This document shows, piece after piece, positions 49,690-61,129 of a stretch of 64,000 nt of DNA (the first letter of the stretch is position 1; each line of letters starts with the position of its first letter). Location: contig JAQFVV010000316.1 of assembly GCA_028023455.1 (NCBI GenBank), forward strand, positions 250,001 through 314,000, given 5' to 3'. This DNA comes from Epiperipatus broadwayi. Lineage: Eukaryota > Onychophora > Udeonychophora > Euonychophora > Peripatidae. Position numbers and translations under genes: made by a program. A model generated the notes under the pieces. It worked only from the letters and a program-made list of their open reading frames with translations, was not told where the DNA came from and did not search any database.

Positions 49690-50150
49690 TACTCAACTTA
49701 TGCTACTCCAAAACCATTACTGTAAACTTGAATTATCAATGGATACAAGACAGTAATATTATATCCAAATCCTTCTACTGACTATTTTCTGATTGTTGAT
49801 TGTCTTCGATAAAAAGTATTGGATTAGTACCCAGCATCCCATCCCCCTTCTCCAAGTTATTAATCCGAGATTCAAAAATAAGATTTTGAATCTAAGTTTT
49901 TAGATCTAACACTAAGCCAGAAGTTATATATTTTAATGAGCTAAACATATCCCCTTTAATCTTTTTGCAAGGATGATACATGTCAAACAAAACATGACAC
50001 GACTTTCTGTTTACTTTTGACATTTATATTAGGAGTAATAATTCATTCTCTTTACTCTTTCCAAAGCCATCTATTGCAAACTCGAGTAATCAGTGGACAA
50101 TAGTAATGTTCCATCCACTTCTCCAGACTAGTTTCGCTTATATACTATTT
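49690..50150. repeat. Fragments of the TTAA palindromic repeat
   Basis: Segments near 49700-49770 and 50060-50145 resemble the arm GAGTAATCAATGGATGCC and the CCCCAGACTAGTTTCTGG block. For example 50089-50105 reads GTAATCAGTGGACAATA and 50128-50140 reads CTCCAGACTAGTT. Old and rearranged. Confidence 0.5.
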
Positions 50151-50501
50151 TATCTATTGTCTGGTGATTACACAAGTTTATAATAAATAATTGTGAAATA
50201 GATAGAATAGCCTACTCCTTTCAACATAGATGTTTTAAATAAGCAAACGGTGCTTTGTTTGATAAATTATCATCTTTATTAAAGAATCAAATGTGAAAAT
50301 AATTAATACTAAAATATATAGTAGCTGACCTAGTGATAAAGTAAAGATGACGGAAAAGCATCACTAGCCATACGTAAGTCTGTGAGAATTTAAGCACAAC
50401 ACTATAGTCTAATGTCCATTGATTACTGAACTTAATAAGATATGGTTCTGCAGTAAAGAAATCAATTGCATTACTACTCCAAAGTAAAACCAAGAATTCA
50501 T

Positions 50502-50640
50502 ATGTTTTGGTGTATTTTTTCCCCCATATGTCAAAGCATCGACTGGGAAGCGAACCCGCAACACTGTCTGCAAGCAACTGCTTGCGAGACAGCTGCGCTG
50601 ACCTCTCGGCTACCAACGCTTGACATGTTTTAGTGTATTT
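50502..50640 (-). mobile_element. Minimal tRNA-derived SINE with 16-bp target duplication
   Basis: The body 50536-50619 lies on the minus strand, followed (to the left) by TTTGACATATG and an A-rich tail. The target duplication is ATGTTTTGGTGTATTT at 50502-50517 and ATGTTTTAGTGTATTT at 50625-50640, one mismatch. The anticodon-to-variable region is expanded compared with the other copies. Confidence 0.9.
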
Positions 50641-50979
50641 ACAAATAACTTGTAACACTAATTGAGTTCTGAGATATAACTAATTTATCTTTTGCACTTC
50701 ATTTTTTTAAAAAAATGTTCGTGTAGATATAATAAACGTACAAATGTAAATGGAATTAACTGGATATTATTAAATTATATTCCTATAAAACTTAATTATA
50801 TTTCGAATAACAACAATATTAAAAAAAATAAATATAAAATTAAACAGGTAAAATCGTAATACGAAAAATACGATAAAATTTGCTAGCTTTCAATTTTAAA
50901 TATATATCGTATCTATAATAAGGTAAAAAAAAAAAAAGCTATGTTTTAATTTCATTTAATAATTAAATGAAATTTCTTC

Positions 50980-51265
50980 TAACAGCATTGAACAAAATAA
51001 AAGAAATCAGTTGTGCTAATGGCATTATATCAACACGGTTACATGATTAGTGCAGTTACTCAACTAGAACAATCAATCCTCTGTCAGGATTCAAGAATTA
51101 TTAAAATGATTGATTAATCTGTGGGTCAGTTTATGATTGGAAGGCCTTCAACGCAAGAAAATCAATATTAGGCTCATGACACACTTCCGACACAGATTAA
51201 AGAAACATTAAAGCTTAACGACTCTGATCCCATTCATTGATTGTAAGGTGGAACTGATATTTAAG
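50980..51265. promoter_or_regulatory. Second candidate conserved non-coding element
   Basis: About 285 bp of high-complexity, less AT-rich sequence between AT-rich flanks. It contains TGATTGATTAATC (51108-51120), a PBC/homeodomain-type composite site, TTTATGATTGG (51130-51140) and ACATGATTAGTG (51041-51052). No open frame, terminal repeats or similarity to other repeats in the window. The regulatory role is inferred from motif density only. Confidence 0.35.
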
Positions 51266-52129
51266 TTCCAATAATTTGTACATTTTACAAACTAAATCAG
51301 TTTTTAAAAAAAAATAAAATATCCACAATTTATTTATTTTAAAACACGAAAAACAAAGAAAGCGCTGTTTAATGTATAAACTGAAATATTTTAAAAAAAT
51401 AATACTAAAAAAGAAGAAAGAACGATATATTCCGCAAATGTTCGCATTGTTTTATAACATATAGGCTAGTTTATACCTCTTAATCACAAAGACCTGAAGC
51501 AGCTTCGAATAATGTATTTAAAATAAATGTTCATTACGCGTTAATATTATAAATATCATAAATAAATAAAAATATATATTTTGTTTAAAAATTAAAGATA
51601 TTTAAAAAAGATTAAATTATACACAAAAAAAAATACAAATGTGTACATTACATCTGCATTAAACAGTTTCATAAGATCACAATTGAATATTATAATTGCA
51701 GAATAATGAGAAAAAATTTGGCTACTTCTCTGACGGAAGTTTCCTAAACCGGAAATAGGATACAGTAAAATCATTTCACCATAAACACAAGCTCATATAT
51801 ATATTCAAGTTTTTTGTTTTCACGACCACATCCTTCATTTTAGTTCAATCCCATGGCAACCATTCATCAGCTCAAAAATCAACTCGACCTCTCGGACCAT
51901 GAATGCATTTTGTACCATCCAATTCACTTTTTTAAGTGAGCAAGACATATATAGCATGTTATAATTTAACTTGCAAACACATTTTTTTAACTTCAAGTAT
52001 TATATATTTTAGATATATTTCAAACTTCTACTACATCATACATTTCTAAAATATATGACCAAAAGGATGTGAAAAGGATAAATAATGTTGTAAAAGTGCA
52101 ATAACTATTTCCAAGTTATTTGAATTTGT
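51266..52129. other. Intron, nothing recognised
   Basis: AT-rich, no feature supported. Confidence 0.5.
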
Positions 52130-52370
52130 AATATATAGGGGTTTGAACTCCGAGCTTAACACGACCCTCAACTATCAACGCTATCTCATATTGCTGACAC
52201 ACTTGATCACGCACACGCACAAAATACGTATATTGATGATTATTTATGTTTTTGACATGTGTGTGATCAAGTGATTCAGCAGTATGAGATAGCATGGATA
52301 GTTGAGGGTCGTGTGAAAGTCTGAGTTCAAATTCCCTATATATTACATATTGGGGTGCAGGTATGAAAAA
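52130..52370. repeat. Palindromic SINE-like unit, best-preserved copy
   Basis: Inverted arms at about 52132-52230 and 52250-52347, symmetric from TAATATATAGGG to CCCTATATATTA. The centre is AAAATACGTATATTGATGAT. Each arm ends in a B-box-like GTTTGAACTCCGAG or GAGTTCAAATTCC. The tail GTGCAGGTATGAAAAAGCCT follows at 52356-52375. Confidence 0.8.
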
Positions 52371-52815
52371 GCCTGTACTGTAGAAGAAAATTATATATTG
52401 AATTTGTACTGCATTTTCAACTGTAACACATTGAAATAATATCTTCTAAATTTAAAAGAAAATGTTCTATTTATACAGTAAATGCAAAATTAGAAGTTAT
52501 CAAAGCCAAATGTAGATGTCATCTGACATTTGAAAATACAATACTTAAGCCTCCTATTAGAACTTATAGTAAGAAAGAATTAGGGATTATTTAAAAGCCT
52601 TCATCTGAAATTGAATAAATTTGAATGAAAAACATTGTGTAAATTAAAATTTAGTAAAAATATATTTATGAAATAAATTGATTATTGGCAAATTATATTA
52701 GAAACAAATTTTTAATATTAACTACAAGACAATAAAAACTAAAATTGCTGCTAATTTAAAAATGACTGAATAACTTTGCTTAAAGCTATGTATAAAGCAA
52801 TACTGAAGTTCAAAC

Positions 52816-52863
52816 CTTGAAGAATATTGCAAAATCTTCATTATCAGCTCTTTGGATGGAAAT
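52816..52863 (-). CDS. Candidate 48-nt in-frame cassette exon of RARS2
   Basis: A 48-nt block with an acceptor-like TTTTGTTTTAG before it and a GTTTGA donor after it. It lies in the phase-0 intron between the LLD and VYVQ exons. Read in the required frame it is open for 16 codons, ISIQRADNEDFAIFFK, and would be inserted without a frameshift. The human protein has no residues here, and the flanking exons already join with the human spacing, so if real this is an optional or lineage-specific microexon. It could equally be a chance open segment. A minus-strand tRNA-type SINE begins about 60 bp upstream in the transcript. Confidence 0.28.
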
Positions 52864-52910
52864 CTAAAACAAAAGACACTTCATTTTGCTAGAAAAAATA
52901 GTTCCCTTCC

Positions 52911-53029
52911 AGTGTTTTTGATTTTTTTTTATATGTCAAAGCGTCGGCCGAGAAGCGAACCCCGGGACAAATGCTTGTAAGGCGGCTGTGCAAACTACTC
53001 GGCCACCAACGCTTGACAAGTGTTTTTGA
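52911..53029 (-). mobile_element. Minimal tRNA-derived SINE with 11-bp target duplication
   Basis: Body 52941-53012 on the minus strand, tail of TTTGACATAT plus A-run at 52922-52940. The perfect target duplication AGTGTTTTTGA sits at 52911-52921 and 53019-53029. The B box GGTTCGCTTCT and the GCGTTGGTGGCCGAGTAGTT A-box region are readable. It lies next to the candidate RARS2 microexon. Confidence 0.92.
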
Positions 53030-53434
53030 ATTTGTATGTATAAGTAATTGGTAGCAACAAAACTATGGAGGGGAAAGGCATACAATTATCTATCATTTTC
53101 TTTTTAAATTAAATCATAAAAAGAAAAGTAAACCTTAATTTCATACTTTTTAATTTATAACATTATTATCTTCATATAAAACTTTTTAACTTTGACACTT
53201 ATTTAATTTATATCTTTATGTTTTATAACAAATATATGCACAGTAAAATAAAATGCTCATACACGTATATGTATCTTACGGACAATATGTAAAAATAAAT
53301 ACAGCACTTTTCTAGAGCACGAATTAAATGTACAGTATTCACAAATTCAATCAGCACACTATGTTTTTAAAATGAAACAATCATGAATAACAAAAACTTT
53401 GAATAGAAAGGGGTATTTTTATTGTAAAAAAACA

Positions 53435-53664
53435 AACAAATCCACTTTTCTTTTAACTTTGTTCAATGCTTATTTTATTAACTTAAAATTAATACATCTG
53501 ACCGTTCCGACTGCTGAGCAATCTTCCTCAGAGCTCCTCCTTATTATTCAGCCTTTTCAAAGAGGTGCTCTGAGGAAGATTGCTCAGCAGTCGGAACTGT
53601 CAGATGTATTAATTTTAAGTTAATAAAATAAGCATTGTAAAAGTAAAAAGAAAGGTGGATTTGT
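53435..53664. repeat. Long fold-back repeat, ~100-bp arms
   Basis: Left arm 53435-53539, right arm 53562-53664, about 95% complementary, loop of about 22 bp (TTATTATTCAGCCTTTTCAA). The inner arm holds CTGCTGAGCAATCTTCCTCA. No target duplication identified. Snap-back MITE-like. Confidence 0.85.
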
Positions 53665-56600
53665 TGATTTTTTAAATACCTTTAGGAGATTTTGCTCACC
53701 TGTTGCATAAAAAAGACTACTTAATAAAGTATTCACCAATTAAAGCACATTAAAAAAATTGATCAAATACAATATGTATTGAGTTGGGCAGTATAATAAA
53801 GGAACAAAAGGCTAATGAATAAAGTAATATTTTAAGAAACAGATCATACCAAGACAGCCAATTTAAAAGAACACTGAGATAGTAACTGTGGAACAGAAAA
53901 AGATTAGTAAATGAATGACAAAGTGAAAGAGACTGCACGAAAAAAGTATGAGATAGATAAGTGGTTAAAGAAAATATTACATTTTGAATAAAATATATAT
54001 ATATTCAAGAGTAGACCAAGGTACTTTATCTTCATATGAGAATGTATTTAATGAATGGTTAAATTTGTGTCCCTCACAAAGTAAAAAGTTATAGAAAAAA
54101 TAAATTAAAGTTATAGAAAAAATAAATTATTTTGGGTTCCAAATTGACAAGAATCTTAATAAATAAATTAAAATGTCAAAATGTAAAATAGTGACAAATT
54201 GGAAAACTTTTGAGAATATTGAAATCAAAAATAAATATAATTCAATCAAATTTCATAGAACAAACATTTTAAAATTAAACTTAGCAAGATTAACAGTTTC
54301 TATGAATCATTTTTGAAGTTCAACATTTGATTAAAATCTAAAAAAGTTTTTTTGGTTAATAAACTGAAAATACATAAGATTAAGTGCTAACAGTAACAGA
54401 GTTGTACTTTTGATTGGATACTTAATACAAAAAAGAAAAATTATTTATGTGAAGTGGAAAAACAAAAGTAAAATAGAATAGAAACTTAAAAAAAATACTA
54501 CTATTAATAAAAAAATATATAAAATGCCAACAGTTCTAATTAGAAGAAATAAATTGGAAAAAAAGAGCTAATTATCAGCTTAAAAAAATTCAGATGTATA
54601 CAACCATATAGAATTTATTTACACATGATTTATGTGAACTCAATGTAAAAACCACTAATATATATATCTAAAGAAATGGCTAGGCAATTATTTTTTTTTT
54701 ATAAATAATAAGCAACTTTATATAATAAAGTCTTTATAAAAAAAAAAGGACTTGAAAATCAACTGATAGTATAGTAATTTCAGGAATCCATATTTCCAGG
54801 ACAATACACAATATTCCATCAGAACCAAAATGTCAAGAGAAATTACTCATGACTTAAAAATATCAACAATTTGAAAGAATTTCAGGACTGCAATTTACAA
54901 TAAAGTTAAAAAAAATATGGACAAAAATATAGCCTTTTTCTTCAAGAAAAAGTTACACAGGTTTTAACATTTTTGGAAAGTTATGGACATCAGATAGCCC
55001 TAAATTACCAACATGGCATTAACAAAAATCACAGCGTGACTACTAGTATTGCATAACTGAAAACTTACCCTTGTTTCATAATTCATTACATTCTGCAAAT
55101 AGCAATCCAAAATTTGAAATAAAAATTAAATTTGTAAAAATTTTACAAGATTTAGATTTAGTCTTTAGTAAATGAGTGATTGATCTAGGAATATAAAATT
55201 CCATTTTCTTCAGAATAACATCAGTAATAGCAACAATATGTTGAGAAAGATTTTTGAATTTAAAGTAACAGTCAATGCTTAGAAGGAAAAATAGGTATCA
55301 TAAAGATTATCTCAAGTGGAATAAAATGTTAAGTATATACAGAAGTAATATGAACTTTGAAAAAGTAAAAAAAAAGCCTAGATATGACAATGTTGTGAAC
55401 TGGTCAGAATAGCCAAAAATAAAACAAAAACTTTCAGGATAGCTGATTAAAAAAACAAGAATATTTTCATAGTGTAAAAATATCAAAAATGTGAGCAGGT
55501 GCAGAAATAAAGTAGTTTGAGTAATATAAATTATCTAATGTTTACATCATGTAAAAATATTAAATGCATGAGTTAAGTGATATAGTAAACATTAAAGTTA
55601 ACAAATGAGATTAGAAAAAAATAATATAAAAAGGTTGAGTAACTGTGATCATTAGGAAGATAACACAGAGAGAAGATAAAAATAAACGAAGAAGTCCAAG
55701 CTAACTTAGCATAAAAAGATAATTTAAGATTAAATACCCTCTGACAACATAAACCATATTTAATATATGCAGAGATCACATTTTTAAATAAAACAAATTC
55801 GTAAAGTTCACAATTCAAAAAAAGAATGCATTGATAGAAATGAAAGTTTAGTCTCTGATAAAAAATAAAAAGATGAGGTCATAATATATCTAAATGTTGG
55901 TGTAGTCACTAGTCGATTGAAAACATGGATATATGAATTAAAAGGTTGCAGAGAATTGAAAATAAATGAATAACCATAAAAACTATTTTTATAATAATAT
56001 GTAAGTATATACATATAAGAAAACAAAAATAAGAGGCAATGATGAAATAAATATGAATATACAATTTGTTCTTTCTAACTAGAAAAGAGAATTTTATCAC
56101 ACACAATTACGGCAGCCTTAGACAGGATCTCTGAATGCAGAAGCTTAAATCCGCAAACTGATAAGATATGAACTTCTCGGATTAGAAAACAAACTGATAT
56201 ATAAATGTCCGTAACAAGCTGCTAATATAGTAAGACCACTGAATTAAATAGTAATCAGCCTGCAAAATCTCAAACTAAATACAAAGATCCCATAAATTTG
56301 ATTACTAGCTGCTTTTCACAACAGTTTGATAACCAAATACAAACAAGTCACTGTAAACACTTAAAAGTCAAAGTAAGGGATTATATATAACAGATGATAG
56401 ATCATTTATCACCATCCTCCCCCCCAAACAAAAAATGTATCAGAAACCATTGCAGCATCATGTCCAATCAAATAAGTAGGAAAGTACATATTCTGGAAAT
56501 ATGACAACCTCTTTGGCTTAGAAAAAGTATCCTAGTGCTTCAAACAATTATAAAATGTGAAAGAAGACCCCAAAAACTAGTAGGTAATAAACTTTAAAAC

Positions 56601-58144
56601 AGATGTCATAATCACAAATAAAGCTTTGGTCATAGATTTTACTATATTCAGTGTGTAAACCTGATAACAATTGATAGAAGATTTGCTTTATTTCTGAAAT
56701 CAAACTGGCTGTGGTGCAACTAAATAATTCTAAATATTTTTGGTCATAGAAAATGTGTATTGATTGGATATGGCATACTGACTGAGAATGTCTTAAAAAT
56801 TGAGCATTAGAAGTGCAGGAAACAAGACAAGTTTTGACATATTGGTGCCACAACCTACACTCTTTTTAATCTTAGTCACATCTTATCATAGAAAGCTTTG
56901 ATTTTCAATTTTTATTATGATAATGAACACAAGCAGGTTAAATAATTTCTTCTACTATTATTTATATAGTTGTCATTATTATTCTCCAAAATTAAAGTTT
57001 CAAAAAATATAATTTTATTGATAATAAACCCACTTTATATTCTAGTTAATAAATTTAATCTAGTAGTAAATTATTTAAATTAATAAAATGTGCTACTGTT
57101 GATGCTTGCATACTATATAGAAAGAATAATCTTTACAGAAGTCTACTTAAATCATTTATGATCTGTGAAATTCTTATTGCAAATATTCCTTCTCCACAGC
57201 CATTATTCTCTTCTATTCTAACAATCCTCAGTGTTCATTTTATTGCATCCGTATAGTTTTACATTGCCACATTAATTTTGTTCGAAGTATATTCTTATTT
57301 TTACTATGTAGTATTCACTTAAATATTATATGGATGTCTTATCTCATGACTTGCCTGGGATCTTTTTGCATATAATATGTTCTATCTCCACCCATCACTA
57401 ATTATTTATCAACTTATTTCATTTTTATAATTTTATTTTATTTAAAAATTATATTTCAATGAACAATATTTATTTTCCATTTCTTTTAATCATATTCCAC
57501 ATTTATGCTCTACACAGTTTTATAGTTTGTACCAAAGTTTATACATTTTCTTCTTTACTTCTAATCATTACCTGTTATTCCGTAAAATTGAGCTTAGAGC
57601 TTTCTTAATAAGTATACTTTGCAAAATTTTACCATTGCTATTTCCTTTATAATTACATATAATGTTGAGATACCTCAATTTCTCACTTTATAATATCAGA
57701 ATCTTAATCCTATCATGCTTCCAAGAGTAGTTTTCTTCAATTTAAAGGTATCTACTAAGGGTTTGAGTAAGTAATCAAAGAACACTAGACTATATAATGC
57801 TATAATATTCACATCCCCAGGATATTTTTTTGGTTGTCTTAGTCAATAAAGACTAAGGAATCAAACTTAGAATTTATTAATGCATTTAAACATCCAGCAG
57901 TCATCTCTTATTTTTTTTTATGACTTGAAAGCAATTACATAAAAAAATAATCTGGAAAATGATCTAGAAAATAATCACAGAATACTAGTAAAACATTAAC
58001 TGAAAATAAAAATATTCATATGGTTTATTATTCAGGAGTTTATAAAAAGTTTGAGAACTGGAAGTAACAGAGATCTGCCATTCTACCATGGCACAAAAGT
58101 TGTAAGAAAATATATTATATACACATATAGATAAAAATGATGGG
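53665..58144. other. Intron, mostly unrecognised
   Basis: 4.5 kb of AT-rich sequence. Several open frames of 60-100 codons (for example minus-strand 56548-56853) show no motif. 57150-57760 has the T- and C-rich texture of a reversed LINE remnant, but no domain could be read. Confidence 0.5.
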
Positions 58145-58470
58145 CTTTGAATGTTCCATCATCAGATTTTCAATAAGATGGAAAGCTGAGGAGTTGTGAG
58201 TTGGAGTAGTTTGAAGCCTGTCCATTAAAGTATGAAGATTGCCTGACTATCTTAATATAAAGCTGAGCACTGATTGTATATAAGTGTGGAGATGGTAATC
58301 TGGACCAACTGACGAGAGCTGGCTTAGCACGAAATACGTATATTGGTGGTTATTTATCTTTTCAATATGTGTGCGATCAATGAGATGGCAAAAAGAGTTG
58401 AGGCTCGTGTGAAAGTCTGAGTTCGAATCCCGTATAAATTACACGTATATATATATATATGCAGGTTTAA
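58145..58470 (+). mobile_element. Long-form SINE of the palindromic family
   Basis: About 310 bp, colinear with 29228-29540. It ends in a tRNA-like arm with a canonical B-box core (GAGTTCGAATCCCG) near 58420-58433, then an AT microsatellite and the tail stem GCAGGTTTAAGCCTG at 58461-58475. This is the least decayed promoter-like arm of the family. Confidence 0.8.
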
Positions 58471-58475
58471 GCCTG

Positions 58476-59272
58476 TATAGTGTATTAATGATTTGCAAAG
58501 AAAACGATAATTCTCACAGCCGATATTATAAATTGACAATATGTAAATAGCATCTGATATAAATATTTTAATATAAATATTTAAAGACACCCCGCCCCCT
58601 TCATTCAAATAGTTAATATAGATATATAAGAATTAAAAATGATTTCAAATGAAAATTTCTTATGAAAATAGCAAGATGTAAATTTCTAAGCATTGGAATG
58701 CAGACCACAACCCAATAATTGGATTATCAAGTTCTCTTTAGCATTCCACATAAAACTTACAAGAAATGTCAAAACTTCATTTATCTTTATATTTTATTCT
58801 TTAAAAGAAAACTGATGTTCCTTTTCTAATGATGAAATATTTATATAAAAGATGGAAAAGAAAAAAAAACAATAATAAAAATAATGTTTCTTTGCTTTAC
58901 CAATTAGTCACAAATATAAACTTCCAGAAAGGGAAAAGGAGAAAAATATTTAAAACAAAGAAATAAAAAGTAGCAGAAGAGATAACACTTAATATAAATT
59001 ATCATTTAAGGTTAATATTTTCTCTTTAAAACTAAAATTTAAAATGCTGCAATTTTATTTTTAGAAAAAAAAAAATCACATAGATGCTTTTCTTTTTCCT
59101 CCTCCTCTCCATTGTTTTCTTTCACAGGCATATCTAATTGGAATAAAACATTTGAAATTGGTTGTCTTCTCAGTGAATAGTTTGATTTATCTCTGGTCAT
59201 GACCTTAGCAACCAACTCAACCTACCACAAACTTGAAAAACTTTCAACATAAAGAGCCTGCAGGATACTCAC
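58476..59272. other. Intron, nothing recognised
   Basis: AT-rich, no feature supported. Confidence 0.5.
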
Positions 59273-59349
59273 ATCAAGCAAATGATTCATTGGAGCTGAC
59301 TGGAGGAGTTGCTCTGAACCAAAGCGTCTGAAACCAACAGACAGAATAC
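59273..59349 (-). CDS. RARS2: RARS2 exon after GDWGTQFG
   Basis: A 77-nt exon, 2 bases plus 25 codons. It encodes ILSVGFRRFGSEQ then LLQSAPMNHLLD, matching human LLGTGFQLFGYEEKL followed by QSNPLQHLFE in length and key residues (G.F..FG, L.S.P..HL). The acceptor is a T-rich tract ending in CTTCAG and the donor is GTGAGT. It joins the upstream exon as G|GT (Gly) and ends exactly between codons. The downstream intron is 16.5 kb and contains Tigger, SINE and hairpin repeats plus a possible cassette exon. Confidence 0.9.
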
Positions 59350-59699
59350 CTGAAGAAAAAAAAATTCAAAAGGTGAACTACTTAAAAGAAACATTTTAAT
59401 CATATATATATTTGATATGAAATTAATACACTTCATTTTTAACTATTTTCTCAACTTCAAAAACAATGTGAGTTATTTTGTTTATATAAAAAATTATATA
59501 TATAATTAAAAACTCATAAAAAACAAATCATTACTTCAAAAGGATTTTTTTACTAATCATTTATTTTACAAATAAAATATCTATTCAGAAAAATATATAA
59601 ATTGACTAATCCTGATTCAAAACGAGACTAGGTCTTAAAACCACAGGAAGTAAATTTTATTTAAAAATTTAATTAACTATTTTATACATTTCTATTAAC

Positions 59700-60788
59700 G
59701 TTTAGGAGTTATAATTAATAATTTTTTAAGCGCATACTCATTACGTAAATAATATATATTAAGGCTATATATAACCTTAGGATTATATGCCTAGATGCGA
59801 CAGTAGGGACACTACAAATCTTAACACAAGATTAAACTTTAATTTCAAATAACAACTTTATTCACACCTTAAGAAGATACACATGGATATCATATAACAT
59901 CTTTCTTATTATAGGTTACATGCTTACAGTGTGCAGTGGCTCTACAATGAAAACAATAAATAAGAAAACTAATGGTAAAAAAAAAAAAAATACATAAAAA
60001 TAAGCTACTTAGGAATTATTTGGGTCAATTAGTTCACCACCAAATTCAGAGTTTTAACAATAAATAACAATTAAATGGAAAGGACTGGATTATATTAATG
60101 TAGCAACTTTTAGACTCTGCATAGAAGTCTTTATGTCCAGTTAGTTAATTTTGCCATGACAGTACGATAAGTACCTAAGTGTTAAGATCTTCAGATTTCC
60201 AGTTGGTCCCATGTCTGATTGGCTAACCAGTGCTGGCATACTTTCCAATCGTAGTCTTTGGCCTCACCAAGTAACTTGAAAAATAGCTCTTCTGGCCTAT
60301 TATTCAATCCATTGTCAAAGACTCTCTTATTTTGTACTATCCATATAGCAAAATTTATAAAGGTGGCCAGTCTAATTTTACCATAAAGGCCACCCTTTAC
60401 TGCCTTTGCGATATTTGTATCTGTAATGTCTGCTTCCCTGAATCTTTTAAGGGCACAATAACGTAGATTATTCCATATTTCACATTGATCTAGGATATGG
60501 CTCATTGTCTCTTCATTTTTATTACACATCGGGCAAATTGGATCTATTCTATATCCCCGCCTGTAACACAGAAAGGCACATGTTGGGAGGGCTCCGAGGT
60601 TGACTTTTATCAGGAAATCCACCAGCTTAGGTTCGAGTCTTGCCAACCTAGCAAACCTGAGAAAACTGATTGAGAGAAGACTCTCCACTGTGGACTCATT
60701 GTTTTGTGTCATACTAAATGCTTCCCCCAAAAAAAGTTGTTAAGATTTGTAGAGGTCCCTACTGTCGCATCTAGGTGTTTAGGAGTTA
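59700..60788 (-). mobile_element. 1.07-kb insertion with inverted ends and 12-bp target duplication
   Basis: The direct repeat GTTTAGGAGTTA at 59700-59711 and 60777-60788 brackets the element 59712-60776. Inverted repeats of ~36 bp with core GATGCGACAGTAGGGAC lie at 60739-60775 (immediately at the right end) and 59790-59825 (78 bp inside the left end). It carries one intact minus-strand ORF. A truncated relative lies at 13496-13600. The long target duplication suggests target-primed reverse transcription, but the inverted repeats are not usual for LINEs. Confidence 0.8.
60191..60712 (-). CDS. Zinc-knuckle protein like the C-terminus of LINE reverse transcriptases
   Basis: Intact 173-codon frame. 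The ATG at 60712 is the first in frame; the frame is open six codons further upstream but with no ATG. Residues about 44-82 read NLGALPTCAFLCYRRGYR, then CPMCNKNEETMSHILDQC, a C-x2-C-x8-H-x4-C metal-binding motif preceded by LPT. This is the arrangement after the RT domain in R2/NeSL-type and related LINEs (zf-RVT type). The C-terminal half has FINFAIWIVQNKRVFDNG and a Trp-rich end. There is no RT or endonuclease domain, so the element cannot mobilise itself. It fills the insertion between the inverted repeats. The family assignment rests on the motif alone. Confidence 0.7.
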   Translation of the reverse strand: MTQNNESTVESLLSISFLRFARLARLEPKLVDFLIKVNLGALPTCAFLCYRRGYRIDPICPMCNKNEETMSHILDQCEIWNNLRYCALKRFREADITDTNIAKAVKGGLYGKIRLATFINFAIWIVQNKRVFDNGLNNRPEELFFKLLGEAKDYDWKVCQHWLANQTWDQLEI

Positions 60789-61129
60789 ACAAAAATAACA
60801 TTTTGCAAAGTAATATAGTTTAGCCTTACCATTAACATAGCGTTCGTAATCTCAGTATTAATCTTTTTTTCTTGATACAAAATCATTCATAATCTTAATG
60901 TATATATTTTTCTAGATAACCTCTGGATGATATCCAACAAATTTTTGTGAATATTTAAACATGTTCTTTACTCCATTTTCCAATTACCTAACATTATTAT
61001 CAGAAGCCATTCACAAATGAGTATAGCCAGTCCATCTCCAAAAAAGAAGAAGATAAAAACAAAACAAACCCAACCCATAACAGGTTAATAATTGCTGATT
61101 TTATGAGCACTCACTGGTCTAATTTATTA
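60789..61129. other. Intron, nothing recognised
   Basis: AT-rich, no feature supported. Confidence 0.5.

Noticed and set aside
50287-50658. 123-codon minus-strand open frame
   Set aside because: Most of it is the translated SINE body and its flanks; no protein motif.
56548-56853. 101-codon minus-strand frame
   Set aside because: Cys- and hydrophobic-rich without a recognisable domain; typical of AT-rich intron sequence.
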